Source: Coenobita brevimanus
Lineage: Eukaryota > Arthropoda > Malacostraca > Decapoda > Coenobitidae
NCBI GenBank assembly: GCA_032717465.1
Contig: CM064732.1
Location: 33,451,501-33,515,500, forward strand
Direction of reading: 5' to 3'
DNA: 64,000 nucleotides
Made by a program: the position numbers and the translations under genes
Shown here: one piece after another, positions 34,370 through 46,509 of the stretch
How positions within the stretch are numbered: position 1 is the first letter of the stretch
Layout of the letters: each line of letters opens with the position of its first letter
The notes under the pieces: model-generated
The model's database searches: none
What the model was told of the DNA's origin: nothing
Seen by the model: only the letters and a program-made list of their open reading frames with translations

Positions 34370-34635
34370 CTATTCAGTTAAAGAAAACTCGCCTTCGTCG
34401 CATGGATAATACCAAATTCATATTTGTGCTCTCTCTCTCTCTCTCTCTCTCTAGTACTAATGCCAGACAATTCTATCCAATAAAAGAAAACTCACCGTAG
34501 TCAAATGGATAATACCAAATTCATATTTGTCCTCTCTCTCTCTTTCTCTCTCTCTCTCTCATACTGATGCCAGACAATTTTATCCAAAAAAAGAAAACTC
34601 ACCGTAGTCAAATGGATAATACCAAACTCATATTT

Positions 34636-34702
<67 letters not shown>

Positions 34703-34705
34703 GTC
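34370..34705. repeat. Three ~105-bp units of unique core plus (CT)n
   Basis: A core with AAAGAAAACTC-CC-T-GTC, then ATGGATAATACCAAATTCAT, then ATTTGT leads into (CT)n. It occurs three times at about 104-106 base spacing. Units 2 and 3 are nearly identical in the core. The CT length varies greatly. Confidence 0.92.
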
Positions 34706-34759
34706 TCTCCCTTGAGAAGGCTGCAAGGTGATTTACATGTCAAAAGCGAGACGGTGGTA

Positions 34760-35330
34760 GCAATGGTTGTTGATAGATTGGTTCGCCGGTCTATTGTTGG
34801 GTGAGGTGTTGGTAAATATAGTAGGTCTTTGTCTCTACCGATGAGGGGGTGATGGTAGTTTTCATACTTTTAATGAAGTTACAGAGCTTAATTATGGTAG
34901 CAGTACTTAGTACTCTTAGTTTCTTTAATGGTGATAGTTGTAGTTGTTTTACTGTACCTCTGATGGTGGTTAAGGAGATAATGACGGTAGTAGTGGTAGC
35001 TGACAGTGGATGTTATTGGTACTTGTGATAGATCAGGACAATGACGGTATTAGCTACTGATGGTGGTGTTATGGTAGGCCAGGAAAATGTTGATGTCAAC
35101 TATACTTGTGATGATGGTAGCCATAGCATGTTAAGAATGCGTAGATGATGAGTGTCGTAGCAGGTCACTATAATGTTGATGATGGTGCTAATTTTGGTAG
35201 TTCAGGACAATGATGAGAGTTATGATAGCTGTGGTCAGTCAGGATAATGCAGGTAGATGGAGTAGATCAGAATAACTCTGATGCTGGTCTTTGTGATAGC
35301 TCAGGATGAGGCTAATAACTGTGTAGGCGT
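34760..35330. repeat. Decayed GATGGTAGT/CAGGACAATG minisatellite
   Basis: TCAGGA(C/T)AATGATGGTAG-like units recur at irregular 30-50 base spacing (near 35033, 35081, 35205, 35242, 35268 and 35301). Similar words appear beyond the LINE C insertion (38660-38750), suggesting one array split by the LINE. Confidence 0.55.
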
Positions 35331-35339
35331 AGACTGTAG

Positions 35340-38300
35340 CACCAGTCGAGCAGGGCAGCACTCCCAAGATGGATGGAAAGCTGATGACAAGGAGAGCTGG
35401 AGCTCCCGTTTCATCAGCCCTCGGGACTAGGTCCCGACCATCCCCCTTTCCTGAACTTTCTCAGTGTCTCAGTAACATAGAGAGTAGGCCAGCATACTCT
35501 CCAACACAAGTTTCTCTATCAACAGCAAACTACATGTACAGTACACACTACACTTCCTTCTCCAAAGTTTAAAAAAAAAAAAAAAGTCATGGCAGCACTA
35601 CACGTAGCCTCGGAGTCCCCGGGGGGGGGACCATAAATGCCCCCACCTTCCGCCCCCCTCCCGGTGACGACTTGAGCTGCCTGGAACCACTGTCTGACTC
35701 TCTTCTTCTTCATTTCTGCAACATTCGCGGCCTTTCCTCTAACTTTCGCTCTGTTGAGCACCACACCTCCTTCTCTAAACCTTACCTTCTTTTTCTAACT
35801 GAGACTCAGCTGTCTGAGGCAACTGACAGCAAACCCTTTTCTGTATCCTCCTACTTTCTCTATACTCATTTCAAAGCCAAAGGTGGATGTTCCGTATATG
35901 TACGCAACGACCTATCTTGTCCTTGTGTTCCTGAACTCGATTCTTCTGAATTCTCTACACTCTGGCTTCGGCTTTCCTGTCATTCTCTGACTAAATATAT
36001 CTGCGCTGTTTACTTATCTCCTAATTCTACTGACTATCAAAAATTCTTTGACTATCTTACTTCTACAATGGAACACATTCTGTCCATTTCTCCTTTCTCT
36101 GAAATCTCCATTCTTGGAGATTTCAATGTTCACCACCACCTTTGGCTCTCCTCTCCTTTCACTGATCCACCTGGTACATCTTGTCTATCCTTAATGACCT
36201 AGAGCAGCTTGTACAGCACCCTACCCATATCCCTGACCGCCTTGGAGAGAGCTCCAACATACTTGACCTCTTCCTTACTACTAATCCTTCTGCTTACTCT
36301 GTTAATCTTTTCTCTCCATTGGGCTCCTCCGATCACAACCTTATCACTTTAACCTGTCCTATCTCTTCGGTACGGCCTGTGGACCCTCCAAAGAAACAAC
36401 GTCTGTGGCATTTTGGAGCTGCGGATTGGGAGGCCCTCAGGCAGTACTTCTTTGATTTTCCATGGAATGATTATTACCTCCATGGCCGGGAGCCATCTGG
36501 GTGTGCCTTGCGCATTGCGGAAGTTATTCTCTCGGGCATGGAAGCATACATTCCTTTCTCATATCCTCTGACTAATGCAAGAAAGCCTTGGTTTAATCAC
36601 GCTTGTTCTAATGCTGTCCGCAACAAGGAGAGGGCCTATAAAAGGTATCAGAGCCAACCCACCCCTGAATCACATCTTTTATACGTTTCTGCCTGGAATC
36701 GTGCTAAGTCTGTTCTTCGCTCTACTAAAAATAATTTCAGCCGTACTAAATCCTCTCAACTCTCCAACTCAAATTCTTCCTGCTCCTTCTGGCACCTTGG
36801 CAAAAACGTTTCTAACAACTTTACCTCATCATCCTTCCCTCCTCTTTTCTACTCTGATGGCTCTGTAGCTATTTCTTCTCCTGAGAAAGCAGATCTCCTC
36901 GCGCAGACTTTCTCCTCCAATTCCACCTTAGACGATTCCAGTGCTGTTCCTCCATCACTTCCCCCCTCTGACTTCCTCATGGCTGACATTAAAATTTCTT
37001 CAGCTGATATATTTTCTGCCATCAGTGGCCTCAATACTAAGAAGGCATATCGACCTGATGGAGTCCCTCCTGTTGTTCTCAAGAACTGTGCTTCTGTGCT
37101 TACACCCTGCCTAGGCAAACTCTTTTGCCTTTGTCTGTCAACTTGTACTTTTCCTTCTTGCTGGAAGTTTGCTCTCATTTAGCCAGTCCCAAAGAAGGGT
37201 GACCATTCCCAACCCTCTAACTATCGTCCAATTGCTTTAACATCCTGTATCTCAAAAGTTTTCGAGTCAATTCTTAATAGAAAAATTTTAAAGCACCTTT
37301 CCTATCACAACCTTCTTTCTGATCGTCAGTATGGGTTCCGTCAGGGATGCTCCACTGGCGATCTTCTCACCTACCTTTCAGACTCCAGGTCATCCTCCTT
37401 TCGGGACTTTGGCGAAAGCTTTGCCATTGCACTTGACATCTCAAAGGCTTTCGATCGAGTCTGGCATAAATCTTTAATTTCCAAACTGCTCTCCTACGGT
37501 TTCTATCCTTCTATCTGTGCCTTCATCTACAGCTTCATTTCTTGTCGTTCTATAGCCGCTGTTGTAGACGGCCATCGTTCTTCTCCTAGATCTATCAACA
37601 GTGGTGTTCCTCAGGGCTCTGTCCTATCACCAACTCTCTTCCTTTTATTCATCAATGACCTTCTAAGCTGTACATATAACCCTATCCACTCATATGCTGA
37701 TGACTCCACCCTTCACCTATCCATTCGGTTCCCGCAACGTCCATCTCAGCAGTTACTTTAACAAACAAGGGACGAGGCTATGGGACACCTAATGTCTGAC
37801 TTCGTTCATATCTCTGACTAGGGTAAAAATAATCTGGTTGTTTTTAATGCTTCAAAGACTCAGTTTTTACACCTATCAACCCGACTAAATATTCCGCAGG
37901 TATACCCACTAATGTTTAATAATATTCAGCTTAATCCTGCATCATCCTTGAACATGCTTGGGGTTTTATTTACTCGGGACTTATCTTGGAAAGATCATAT
38001 TACATCTCTAGTAAAATCTGCTTCCAAGAGATTAGGTGTGCTAAGCCGACTCTGTTCCTTCTTTACCCCTGCACAATTGTTGACTCTATACAGGGGTTTT
38101 ATCCGCCCCGGTGTGGAGTACAACTCTCATGTGTAGGGAGGCTCCCCACATACAGCTCTTCTCAATAGGGTGGAATCAAAGGCTTTTCGTCTCATCAACT
38201 CTCCTCCTCTTACTGACTCCCTTCAACCTCTGTCTCTTCGTCGCACTGTTGCATCTTTATCTCTTTTCTATCGCTACCTCAATGGTCACTGCTCCTCTGA

Positions 38301-38640
38301 ACTGTCTGCATGCATTCCTCCTCCTCTACGACGGGCGCATTGCACCCGTCTAGTAACAAACTCTCATCTCTTTTCTGTCCAACTCTCTAATGCAAGAGTT
38401 AACCGTTACTCCCAGTCTTTCATTTATGCAACAGGTCAACTCTGGAACTGTCTCCCTCTGTCTGTATTTCCTGCTTCCTATGATCTCCAGTCTTTCAAAC
38501 GCAGTGTGTCCAGGCATCTCGAAATGATGAGATCTTGAATTTGGCTCTCTCTTGTATTTTGTTTTTCTCTTGGAAGGAACAATAATTGCAGGCACGTGGC
38601 CTTTGGGTCCTTCTTCCTAGCATAAAAAAAAATATATATA
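35340..38640 (+). pseudogene. LINE C (CR1/Jockey-like), longest copy
   Basis: After a leader, the endonuclease opens near 35672 (LLHFCNIRGLSSNF, LFLTETQLSE, ILGDFNVHHH). It continues after a shift at about 36180 in the frame starting 36181 ([10 protein letters not shown]). The RT follows in that same frame: PSNYRPIALTS, ISKAFDRVWHKSL, GVPQGSVLSP and SYADDSTLHL. The thumb and C-terminus follow to 38538. In-frame stops sit at 37180 (Gln in the sister copy at 16.6 kb), 37759, 37819 and 38134. The catalytic YADD is kept. The 3' end is an A-rich tail running into ATATAT. Besides the shift and four stops it is nearly full length. CR1/Jockey placement rests on motif style. Confidence 0.9.
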
Positions 38641-38744
38641 TTGCAGTAGGAAAATGGTGCCGGTTGTTGCAGGATAGAAAGCTATGACAGTGGTAGTCGT
38701 AGAAGGTAAAAAATATTGGTAGGTGTGGTAGATAATGTACTCTT
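38641..38744. other. Short spacer with minisatellite-like words
   Basis: GGTAGTCGTAGAAGG and GGTAGGTGTGGTAG resemble the array at 34.8-35.3 kb. Confidence 0.4.
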
Positions 38745-39000
38745 ATAGAGACTAATGGGAGTCAGTCAGAGAAGCAGAGCTGTGAATTCCATCCTGTTTA
38801 GAAAAGCTTATTGTGGGTAGGCACAGTTCCCCCTCTCCACCATACATATGAGGACTGCATTCCATACAGGGGTGAGTAAGTCCGCTAGTGGTTCAGTTAC
38901 TAGAAGGGAGGTCAGCAGTCTTAACAGAGGCGAGTTTAATTGCGGGAAAGGAAGAGTTTAAGAACTTGAATCGCGTTAAAATGGGCTTTGCTGATCTAAG
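38745..39000 (-). pseudogene. CR1-like LINE C-terminal scrap
   Basis: The minus strand reads LTHPCMECSPHMYGGEG followed by a segment like the LLNRVE-KAFRLIN region of LINE C. It is too divergent to be the same family. Several breaks. The endonuclease scrap at 39.8-40.4 kb on the same strand might be its other end. Confidence 0.4.
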
Positions 39001-39825
39001 TCCAACCAAGACGTAAAAGCAGTCAAGCTAATGGCAACATACCATTCCTGTATGAGACAGCCCTAGCTTTTTATAAAAATGGACAATGGATGTTAATGCC
39101 GAAGTGAAGACATGCTGAGATATGTGGTATGCAGAAGAACTGTTGGGTCTCAGAGAACAGGCTGCTAAATCTATGCCTAGAGTAGAAAGCATAAGAAAAA
39201 TGAAGTTGAGATACTATATTGTTTTTCCTTTAACTTGGCCCAGATTTTTGTTCTTTTGCTATTTCTTTAGTATTCCTCAGTTGAAGAAAACGTTCATACC
39301 AGCAGGACCTGCAGCAGCCAGGGCACCACCACAAAAGCCATAAACTTGGCCATCATGCATAATTAGGGCCGAGTACAGTAATGAGCACTTTGGGGCCACA
39401 AGTGAGGCATATGAGAAGGAGAAACAGCACTGTGAGTTTGCACCACGTGCATGTGTATACGGTATAGTATTTTCTCGTTCGTCATAGAGCACTAGGACAT
39501 GAACACTGACAGGTCATTAGCTTTGCAACAACAACGAACATAGGGCACCACAGAGTTAGTCACAGCACAAAGCGCCAGTTGGCTACTGCTTACGAACCAG
39601 TTGAGATGCCTCAACGCCAAATTTTGCATAGAAATACCAGTTTCTTCCCGCATCAGTGCCAAACGTTGCATAATTTCATTTGACTTTGCTTTAATTGAGC
39701 TGAGCCAGTTGCAACGGATACTGTGATAGGCCAGATATTGTGGCAACAGATAACTGAAGGAATACTGTACTTTTAGGTCATTGATCTGGCACGATTACTG
39801 TTGAGCCGTTATGGAGGGAAAAATC
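39001..39825. other. Non-coding, no recognised feature
   Basis: Short frames on both strands (39122-39343, 39277-39492, 39492-39746) resemble nothing I know. Confidence 0.4.
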
Positions 39826-39829
39826 TTTT

Positions 39830-40372
39830 AAGAATTTTTGACTGGGTATGAACAGTCCCATACTAAACTTGTTATTAAGTCATTAATATGGGATTGGGTA
39901 GGATTAATGACAGTGGAGAAGAAAGACTGACAAGGAATATCAGCCAGATAATTTCTAAATCCATCCCACTCTGCTCTCTCGAAGTGCCATCTGGCCAACC
40001 TGACTGATTTAGAACACAGAGTTTATGGGCAACTGACGAACTGAGATTGTGGTCAGAGGACCCAAGTGGCGACAGTATCTCTATATTGTATTGATCGTGA
40101 TTATTTTTCAGGAATAGGTTCAAGAGATAGGCACTGTGAACTGGATTATATTGTATTCTTTTGTTTCTTTACCAGCTGTGTGAGATTTAATGGATTGCAT
40201 TCTAAACCAATATCCTCAGTCCTGGCAGAGTGCAATAGCCATTCTACTTGATGGATGTTAAAATCACCAAGCCTGACAATTTCAGTAGTAAAGATAAGGT
40301 TAAAGTTAGTCACCTGTGTGGATGTGAAGTCAAATACGCTGGGTTCTGATGATGCATTGGGTGAACGATTAA
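39830..40372 (-). pseudogene. LINE endonuclease scrap
   Basis: The minus strand holds RLGDFNIHQVEWL, the catalytic GDFN motif, then about 60 codons later [14 protein letters not shown], the SDH motif. Stops and shifts lie between. It differs from the LINE C endonuclease in flanking residues. LINE A at 40385 inserted just upstream of it. Confidence 0.6.
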
Positions 40373-42796
40373 CTATACAGATACTATCTATCTATCTATC
40401 TATAGCCCGACGCCCTAATCCCGCAAAGGGTGGCCGCAGACAAAACGCCTCCAAGTCACTCTGTCACCCACCATTTGACTCCCCTCCCCCCAATGCACCC
40501 CCCCTCCCTCATATACCTCTCAACTCCATCCCTCCACCTCATCCTCGGTCTACCCCTCCCTCTCCCTCCCTCCACCTCACCTACATACACCCTCTTAGTC
40601 AGTCTTTCATTCTCCATTCTCTCCACATGTCCAAACCACCTCAGTGTATTTCTCCTAATCTTTTCAACCACATCCACATCTACCCCACAACGTTCCTTCA
40701 CTTCTTCATTCGTCAACCTGTCCCTCCACGTCACTCCACATGCTCCTCTCAAGTAACTCATTTCCACTGCTCTCACTCTTGACTTGTTCCCCTCTTGCAA
40801 GGTCCACGCCTCGCTTCCATACGTCAGGGTAGGGATCACAATACCATCATGCAGTGACTTCTTAACTTCCATACTCACCTCCCTATTTCTCATCACTGCT
40901 TTCAGTGTACCAACAACCTTTCTTCCCTGCTGTACCCTTTCACGTACTTCATCCCCCAAAGTTCCATCCTTACTCATCACACTACCCAAGTACTTGAATG
41001 CACTCACATTCTCCATATCCTCACCATCCAATGTCACTGCACACTCTGTGACTTCATTCCTCTCAAACACCATAACTTTACTTTTGCTTACATTAACTTT
41101 CAGCTTCCTCCTCCTACACACTGTCCCAAATTCATTCACCAAACCTTGCAACTCCCATTCATCTTCACTCAACAATACTGTATCATCAGCAAACAGCAAC
41201 ACCGGAAGCTTCCAAATCTCACCCTCATTCATTAGGGCCACCCCCACATCCAGTGCCCTACCTTGCACCTCCTTTACAACCCCATCCATATATATATTAA
41301 ACAGCCATGGAGACATCACACACCCCTGTTTCAGTCCCACATTGAGATAAAAGAACTCACTCAGCTCACCATCCACTCGCACCGTAGCCCTAGCTCCCTC
41401 GTACATACTCTTCACAGTACTCAACAATTTCCCCTCCACTCCATATATTCTTAATACCTTCCACATACCTTGCCTATCTATTCTGTCATAAGCTTTCTCC
41501 AAGTCCATGAAGGCAGCATACACTTTCCTTCCCTTCTCTAGATACTTCTCCACTAAACATCTTAGAACAAATATCTGATCTACACACCCTTTTCCCTTCC
41601 TAAATCCCCCTTGTTCTTCTCCAACTAGCTCCTCTGTCATATGCCTAACCCTATCAATGAGTGTTCTACCATATATTTTACCAGTCACACTAAGAAGGCA
41701 AATACCCCTATGGTTACCACATACTTCTCTCTCCCCTTTTCCTTTGTACAGAGGAACAATTATACCTGATTTCCAGTCCTCTGGAACCCTTCCATCTTCC
41801 CAAGCCAATCTACACATCTTCCATATCCACTCCACAACAATCTCACCCCCATACCTAAGCATTTCACCACACACTCCATCAATTCCTGGGGCCTTTCCCA
41901 GCTTAATCTTCTTCATCGCTTCCACTACTTCCGACCTACTGATCTCTTCCTCCCTCCTCTCATCTCTTCATCTCCCAGCCATTCCCCAACCACTTATACT
42001 CACACTGCTCTCACTCTCTACATTCAACAAATCCTCAAAGTGCTCCTTCCATCTCCTCAATTTCTCTCTCTTCTCCACCAACAATCTATTATTCCTATCT
42101 TTCACTCCCCTACTATTTCTCCTTTCACACTGCCTTACTTTCTTTACCTCCTTCCAAAACAATTTCTTACTCTCCCTCCATTTTACACTCAGATTCCTCC
42201 CAAACTCTTCATCCACTTTCTTCTTACTCTCCTTCACCAGTCTCTTAACCTCCCTTCTCCTGCTCACATATACCTCTCTCTTCTCTCTCTCATCTTCTCC
42301 CCTACCTCTACTCGCCAACCATTCACCATATGCCTTCTTCTTTTGTTCCACAGCTCGTTTCACCTCGTCATTCCACCATGCTGTCCCTTGCACACCCTTG
42401 CATCTCCTCCTCACTCCACAAACCGCCTCACACGCTGCGCTTATCTCTTCCTTGAATATCTTACTTACGTCTTCCACCCCTTCCATCTGCTCTAGCTCAT
42501 ACCTTCCCAATCTTTCTTCCACTATGCTCTTATACTCTGTCCTTTTCTCACTATCTTGCAATTTCTCCACTCTTCTCACAGGAGCTGCTTCCTCCTGTCT
42601 TCCCCTTCGTCTCCTCAACCACATTCTTTGCAGCTCTACCTTGGCCATCACTAAGTGATGGTCCGAGACTCCATTCCCCCACCCTCTCCACACCCTTGCA
42701 TCCAACACTTGTCTTCTCATTCGCTCATCCACACACACGTAGTGTATCATTGCCTTTCGTTCAACAAGTTCACCATCCATCCTCCTATACAGATAC
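40373..42796 (-). mobile_element. LINE A insertion with 12-bp target duplication
   Basis: The insert 40385-42784 lies between identical CTATACAGATAC copies (40373-40384 and 42785-42796). On the minus strand it starts within the endonuclease and ends with a GATTAGGGCGTCGGGC 3' end and a (GATA)n tail. This is the longest LINE A here and the reference copy for the family in this window. Confidence 0.95.
40456..42784 (-). pseudogene. LINE A endonuclease C-terminus plus reverse transcriptase
   Basis: One frame runs from the endonuclease end (GVSDHHLVMAKVE) through a basic linker containing GTAWWNDEVKRAVEQKKKAY. It meets an in-frame TGA at 41968-41970, then the RT (LGKAPGIDGVCGEM, FRKGKGCVDQIF, AFMDLEKAYDR). 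In the 489-codon RT frame the catalytic residues are Asp141 and the FADD aspartates 247-248, all present. The post-RT domain has LTYGSEAWTL and LRWFGHVERMEN. A shift near 40490 alters the last ~25 residues. The single TGA and this late shift are the only clear defects after 5' truncation. The clade is RTE-like by motif style, with no RNase H. Confidence 0.93.
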
Positions 42797-43584
42797 ACTT
42801 GATTATATTAAGATAATTCAGTTTGTATAATGAATAATCTAAATGTGTAGAAGTGAAGTTCATGATAGTGTTAAATGAGTAAACAGATATAATGCAGTAA
42901 CAAGTGCCACTCTTATTACGAAAGTTAGTAATGCGATGGCAACCAGGAACCCTGTATAGAGATAAGTCAGTAGAGGGAGAGAGTTGTGTTTTGTGAGGAA
43001 CGGGGCATGAAAGGACATGGATTCATGAAAGAAGAGAGAAACTTCAGACTGGTCCTAAGACTGCGGATGTTGGTAAAATATAAGGCCAAACCCACGCTTT
43101 TTCACAGACGAGCATGATTAATGGTAGGGGCAATTGCTGCCGGCACAGTTGCTTGATGATGATCAGGAGAGCCCTGTGCTACCAGTGCTGCCCTGCCAGT
43201 GGTAGTATCCGGTACCACTGCATTTACCCTTAATATTGCTGTGGCCACTGTTAACAGGGGTATGGAACAGAAGGTGTGATGTATAATGTGTACGCAGTAT
43301 GGTGTAAGCAGTTGATGGTAGATGTTCATGTGAATATTCTGACGTATTATCCGTCTTATTGAAAACACTGGAAATGTTCATTAAAAGGAGGTGGTCAGGA
43401 ACAGGTCCGGAGGGCTGATGAAACAGGAGTTTCAGCTCTGTTTGTCACAATTTTGCTCTATTTGACTGGTGTTACCGTCTACCCATTTTCAGTTTACTCT
43501 ATAACAATCAACCCCGAAAAGCCATTAGGCCTGTTGCTATTTGTTGTCCTTTGTACACCTTTGTACACCTCTGTATAACTCTCT
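42797..43584. other. Non-coding, no recognised feature
   Basis: Two overlapping minus frames near 43.1-43.4 kb have no recognisable domain. Confidence 0.4.
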
Positions 43585-43712
43585 AGTTTTCTCCCAGCCA
43601 TTCCCCAACAGCTTATTCTTCTACTATTTTATACTGTCAGTATTCAACAGTTCTTTTTAACATTGTCTTCGTCTGCCAAGTTTTTCTCCCTTCTCCAACA
43701 AAACTATATTTA
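43585..43712 (-). pseudogene. LINE A linker scrap
   Basis: Matches the endonuclease-RT linker of the 40.4-42.8 kb copy around its GWGMAGR segment (TCCCAGCCATTCCCCAAC on the plus strand). It abuts the tail of the next LINE A piece. Confidence 0.65.
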
Positions 43713-44690
43713 TTTATCTATGTATAGCCAGACGCCTTAATCCCGTAAGTGGTGGCCACAAATATATCTGCTCCATGTCGCCCTATCCCCTGCCATTACG
43801 CTACCCTTCCCCTAGATCTCACTCAATCTCTCATATACCGCTCCACTCCGACCCTCCATCTCATCCTGTCACCCCTTCCCTCTCACCCCTTCCAGCTCAC
43901 TCCTATTCACTCTCCTCGTTAGTATCTCACGCTCCACATGCCCAAACAGCCTCGTTGTATTTCTCCTAATATTTTCTATCAAATCCCCGCCTACACGACA
44001 ATGCTCCCTTACTGTACTTCCTCATTTCTCCGTCTCTCTCCATGTATCTCCACATGCTCCTCTCAAATAACTCATTTCCACTGCTCTCCTGATGTGTCCG
44101 TCCAACAAGGTCCAAGCTTCACTTCCATACGTTAGAGTTGGTATCACAGTACTATCACTCAGCAACTTTTTTACTTCCATGCTCACTTCCCTATTTCTTA
44201 TCACCGCTTTCAAAGAACAGCAACCTTTCTTGTTTGTAGTACGCTTTCAAGCACTTCATCCTCAAAACTTCCATCCTTACTCATCGCACTACCAAGTAGA
44301 TAAATGCACTCACATTTTTTATTTCCTTATCCTCCAACGTCATTGTACATTCAGTGACTTCATTTCTCTTGAAGAGCATAACTTTACTTATCCCTACATT
44401 CACCTTTAGATTCCGTTTCTTACACACTCTCCCAGACTCATTTATGAAGCATTACAGTTCCCTTTCGTATTCGCTTAACAATACAGTATCATCTGGAAAC
44501 AACAGTACAGCCCTTTCTAGTTAGGGCCACTCCGACATCCACTGCCGTACCTTGTATCTCTTTTATAACCTCATCTATATACAGACTGAACAACCATCGA
44601 GACATGACATCCCTGTTTCAATCCAACATTCAGACAGAAATATTCTCTCAGTTCCCTATCCACACGCACTGAAACTGTTAATGAAACTTG
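43713..44690 (-). pseudogene. LINE A, old 5'-truncated copy
   Basis: Starts at the tail side with CCAGACGCCTTAATCCCGTA (inverted 3' end). It contains the post-RT domain (LTYGSEAWTLLDG, VEMSYLRGACG) and decayed thumb and palm pieces up to about 44690. Several indels. Clearly older than the copies at 27.8, 31.2 and 40.4 kb. Confidence 0.85.
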
Positions 44691-44759
44691 TATCTACAGG
44701 AATCCCTCACATTCGAACACCCTCTCCAAAGTGTAATATAATTGTTTAGGGCAGCAAGA

Positions 44760-45590
44760 ACAGAATGAATATTATCTCCTTGAACTGATGGAAAGCAGAA
44801 AACAAATGGAACAGGCTTTGAGGTGATTCCATAAAAAATACAAGCACAGAATCCTTAAAAAAGAAAAAAAATGTCATGCCAACACACGTTAGTCTCTTCC
44901 CTTTGAAATATTTCTTGCTTAGGCTATCAATCTACCATCTAACCTTTCCACAGCACATTCATGTTTTCTTCTAACCCCCGCCAGTCTTTCTAACTTTTCT
45001 TTCTTCCATTCATCCCCGTCTCCTTTCCTCTCTTCTCTCCTCAACTTCTCCCACGTCTTTTACCTTCTCTAGCTTTCCCCTTTCACACTGCCCACTTCTT
45101 CATACCTCTTATCTGTTTACCTCTTTCCCTCTCTTTTTTTCCTCTCACTCCTTCCCCCGTCACTTTTCCACCCTTCTGCTCCCTCCCCTTTCTCTCTTCT
45201 TCCTTTCTAATAACTCATCCCTCAATTTTTTTTTTTTTTTTTTTATTCCTAAACCCCTTTTTTTTTTTTTTAAATCCTTCCACTGCCTCTCTCCTTTCCA
45301 CTCTAACCTCATTCACCCTCGTTCAGTATCCCCCTTCCCATGCCCCAGTCCCACTCCATCTCTCACCTTCTTTTAGCATCGTAAACATCCAGTCTCTTGT
45401 AGATCGCGTTCGTGTGAGTGGATTCACTGAGTGTGTGTGTTTCCACTAGATTCTCTGTCTCTCTGTATTGTTGACTTTTCTCTTCTTCCAGTACACATTT
45501 TTATCTGCCTTTTCTCTCCGTCCTTCTGATCTCCTTTTTTTCTCTTCCTTGTGTCCAGTTTCCAGTTCATTTCGGTATTCAGTTACATTA
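44760..45590. other. Pyrimidine-rich non-coding stretch
   Basis: Strong C/T bias with two poly(T) runs near 45227-45243 and 45257-45270. It may be a decayed antisense LINE linker, but no motif is legible. Confidence 0.45.
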
Positions 45591-45603
45591 GTTTGCGTGT
45601 GTT

Positions 45604-45606
<3 letters not shown>

Positions 45607-45694
<88 letters not shown>
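45607..45694. repeat. (GT)n(GA)n compound microsatellite
   Basis: About 34 GT units then 10 GA units, directly against the left arm of the inverted pair. Confidence 0.97.
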
Positions 45695-45854
45695 ACGCTC
45701 TTCCCTTGATTTTGCTTTTTGCTGTCTTATTCTGCTTTAATATATTTTCACTTCATGCAAGTTCTATACTCTGTAAAAGTTAGCTTTTTGTGGAGTGTGT
45801 TTTTGTGCGTAAAAAGCGCCTAAAGCATCTTATTGTTACCGGCTGACTTCCATA
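45695..45854 (+). repeat. Inverted pair, left arm (~160 bp)
   Basis: Reverse complement of 50211-50372 with scattered mismatches. Shared blocks include CGCTTTTTACGCACAA (inverted), TCTTATTCTGCTTTAATATA and CTTCCATAG. Both arms border a GA/CT run at the same end. Confidence 0.88.
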
Positions 45855-45859
45855 GGTGG

Positions 45860-46247
45860 GCAAGACCAACTTCCAGGAACTCGATTCTTATTAAGGACCG
45901 TGACCACGAAATTCAGTCCTTCTCTCACTTAGGACGGTCCCACATTCGTCGGTCCTTTTGTTACTGTGAAAATTAGAAAGAGACTAATAAAAATTTTGTT
46001 CCCGCAACACAACTTTCTTTTACAAACCGAAAAAAAAAAAAAAAAAAAAAACGCTTTTACAGTTTAAAAGTCAGGCATTGGCGTCCGTTAACGGATACTC
46101 ATAAAACATAATACAATTGGTAATTCTTTACAAGAAAGGCACGCTTATATATTTTTTACGTTATGCTTATAAAAACCTGAAAGCCATTTTGAAATGTGTT
46201 TCTTCTTGAAGAGAAACTCAATCATTTAACTTAATATCCTTGGTATC

Positions 46248-46278
<31 letters not shown>

Positions 46279-46505
46279 CTATCTATATATATATATATAT
46301 TCGGAGCAGGACTCAGATTTAAATGTGTGCCACTGAGCATTTATTTTTTTCGTAAATCGTTGTGTTTCCATTTTTCAGTTTTCCTTATGTATATTTATAT
46401 TTCATTTATACTCTATTGAATTAACTGCAGTTAAAATTGATAAAAATAAAGACTGCCGGTGTCTTTAATCTCATTGTTCATTTTATTCAAAAAAATCCGT
46501 TGCAT
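45860..46505. other. Non-coding, (TCTA)n at 46245-46302
   Basis: Contains an A20 run near 46030-46050 and a (TCTA)n(TA)n block that may be an orphan LINE A tail. No gene recognised. Confidence 0.6.
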
Positions 46506-46509
46506 TATG

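Noticed and set aside
34370..34705. CRISPR-like array of regular repeats
   Set aside because: Only three ~105-bp direct units with dinucleotide tails; no short repeat/spacer pattern and clearly eukaryotic repeat DNA.
35369..35572. LINE C ORF1 candidate of 67 codons
   Set aside because: Located where a leader or ORF1 end would be, but no zinc knuckle or coiled-coil is visible, so it was left as leader.
41657..42658. Plus frame of 333 codons
   Set aside because: Antisense shadow of the LINE A coding strand; the long open run comes from its purine-rich sense sequence.
43102..43381. Overlapping minus frames of 72-88 codons
   Set aside because: No recognisable motif and isolated from other coding signals.
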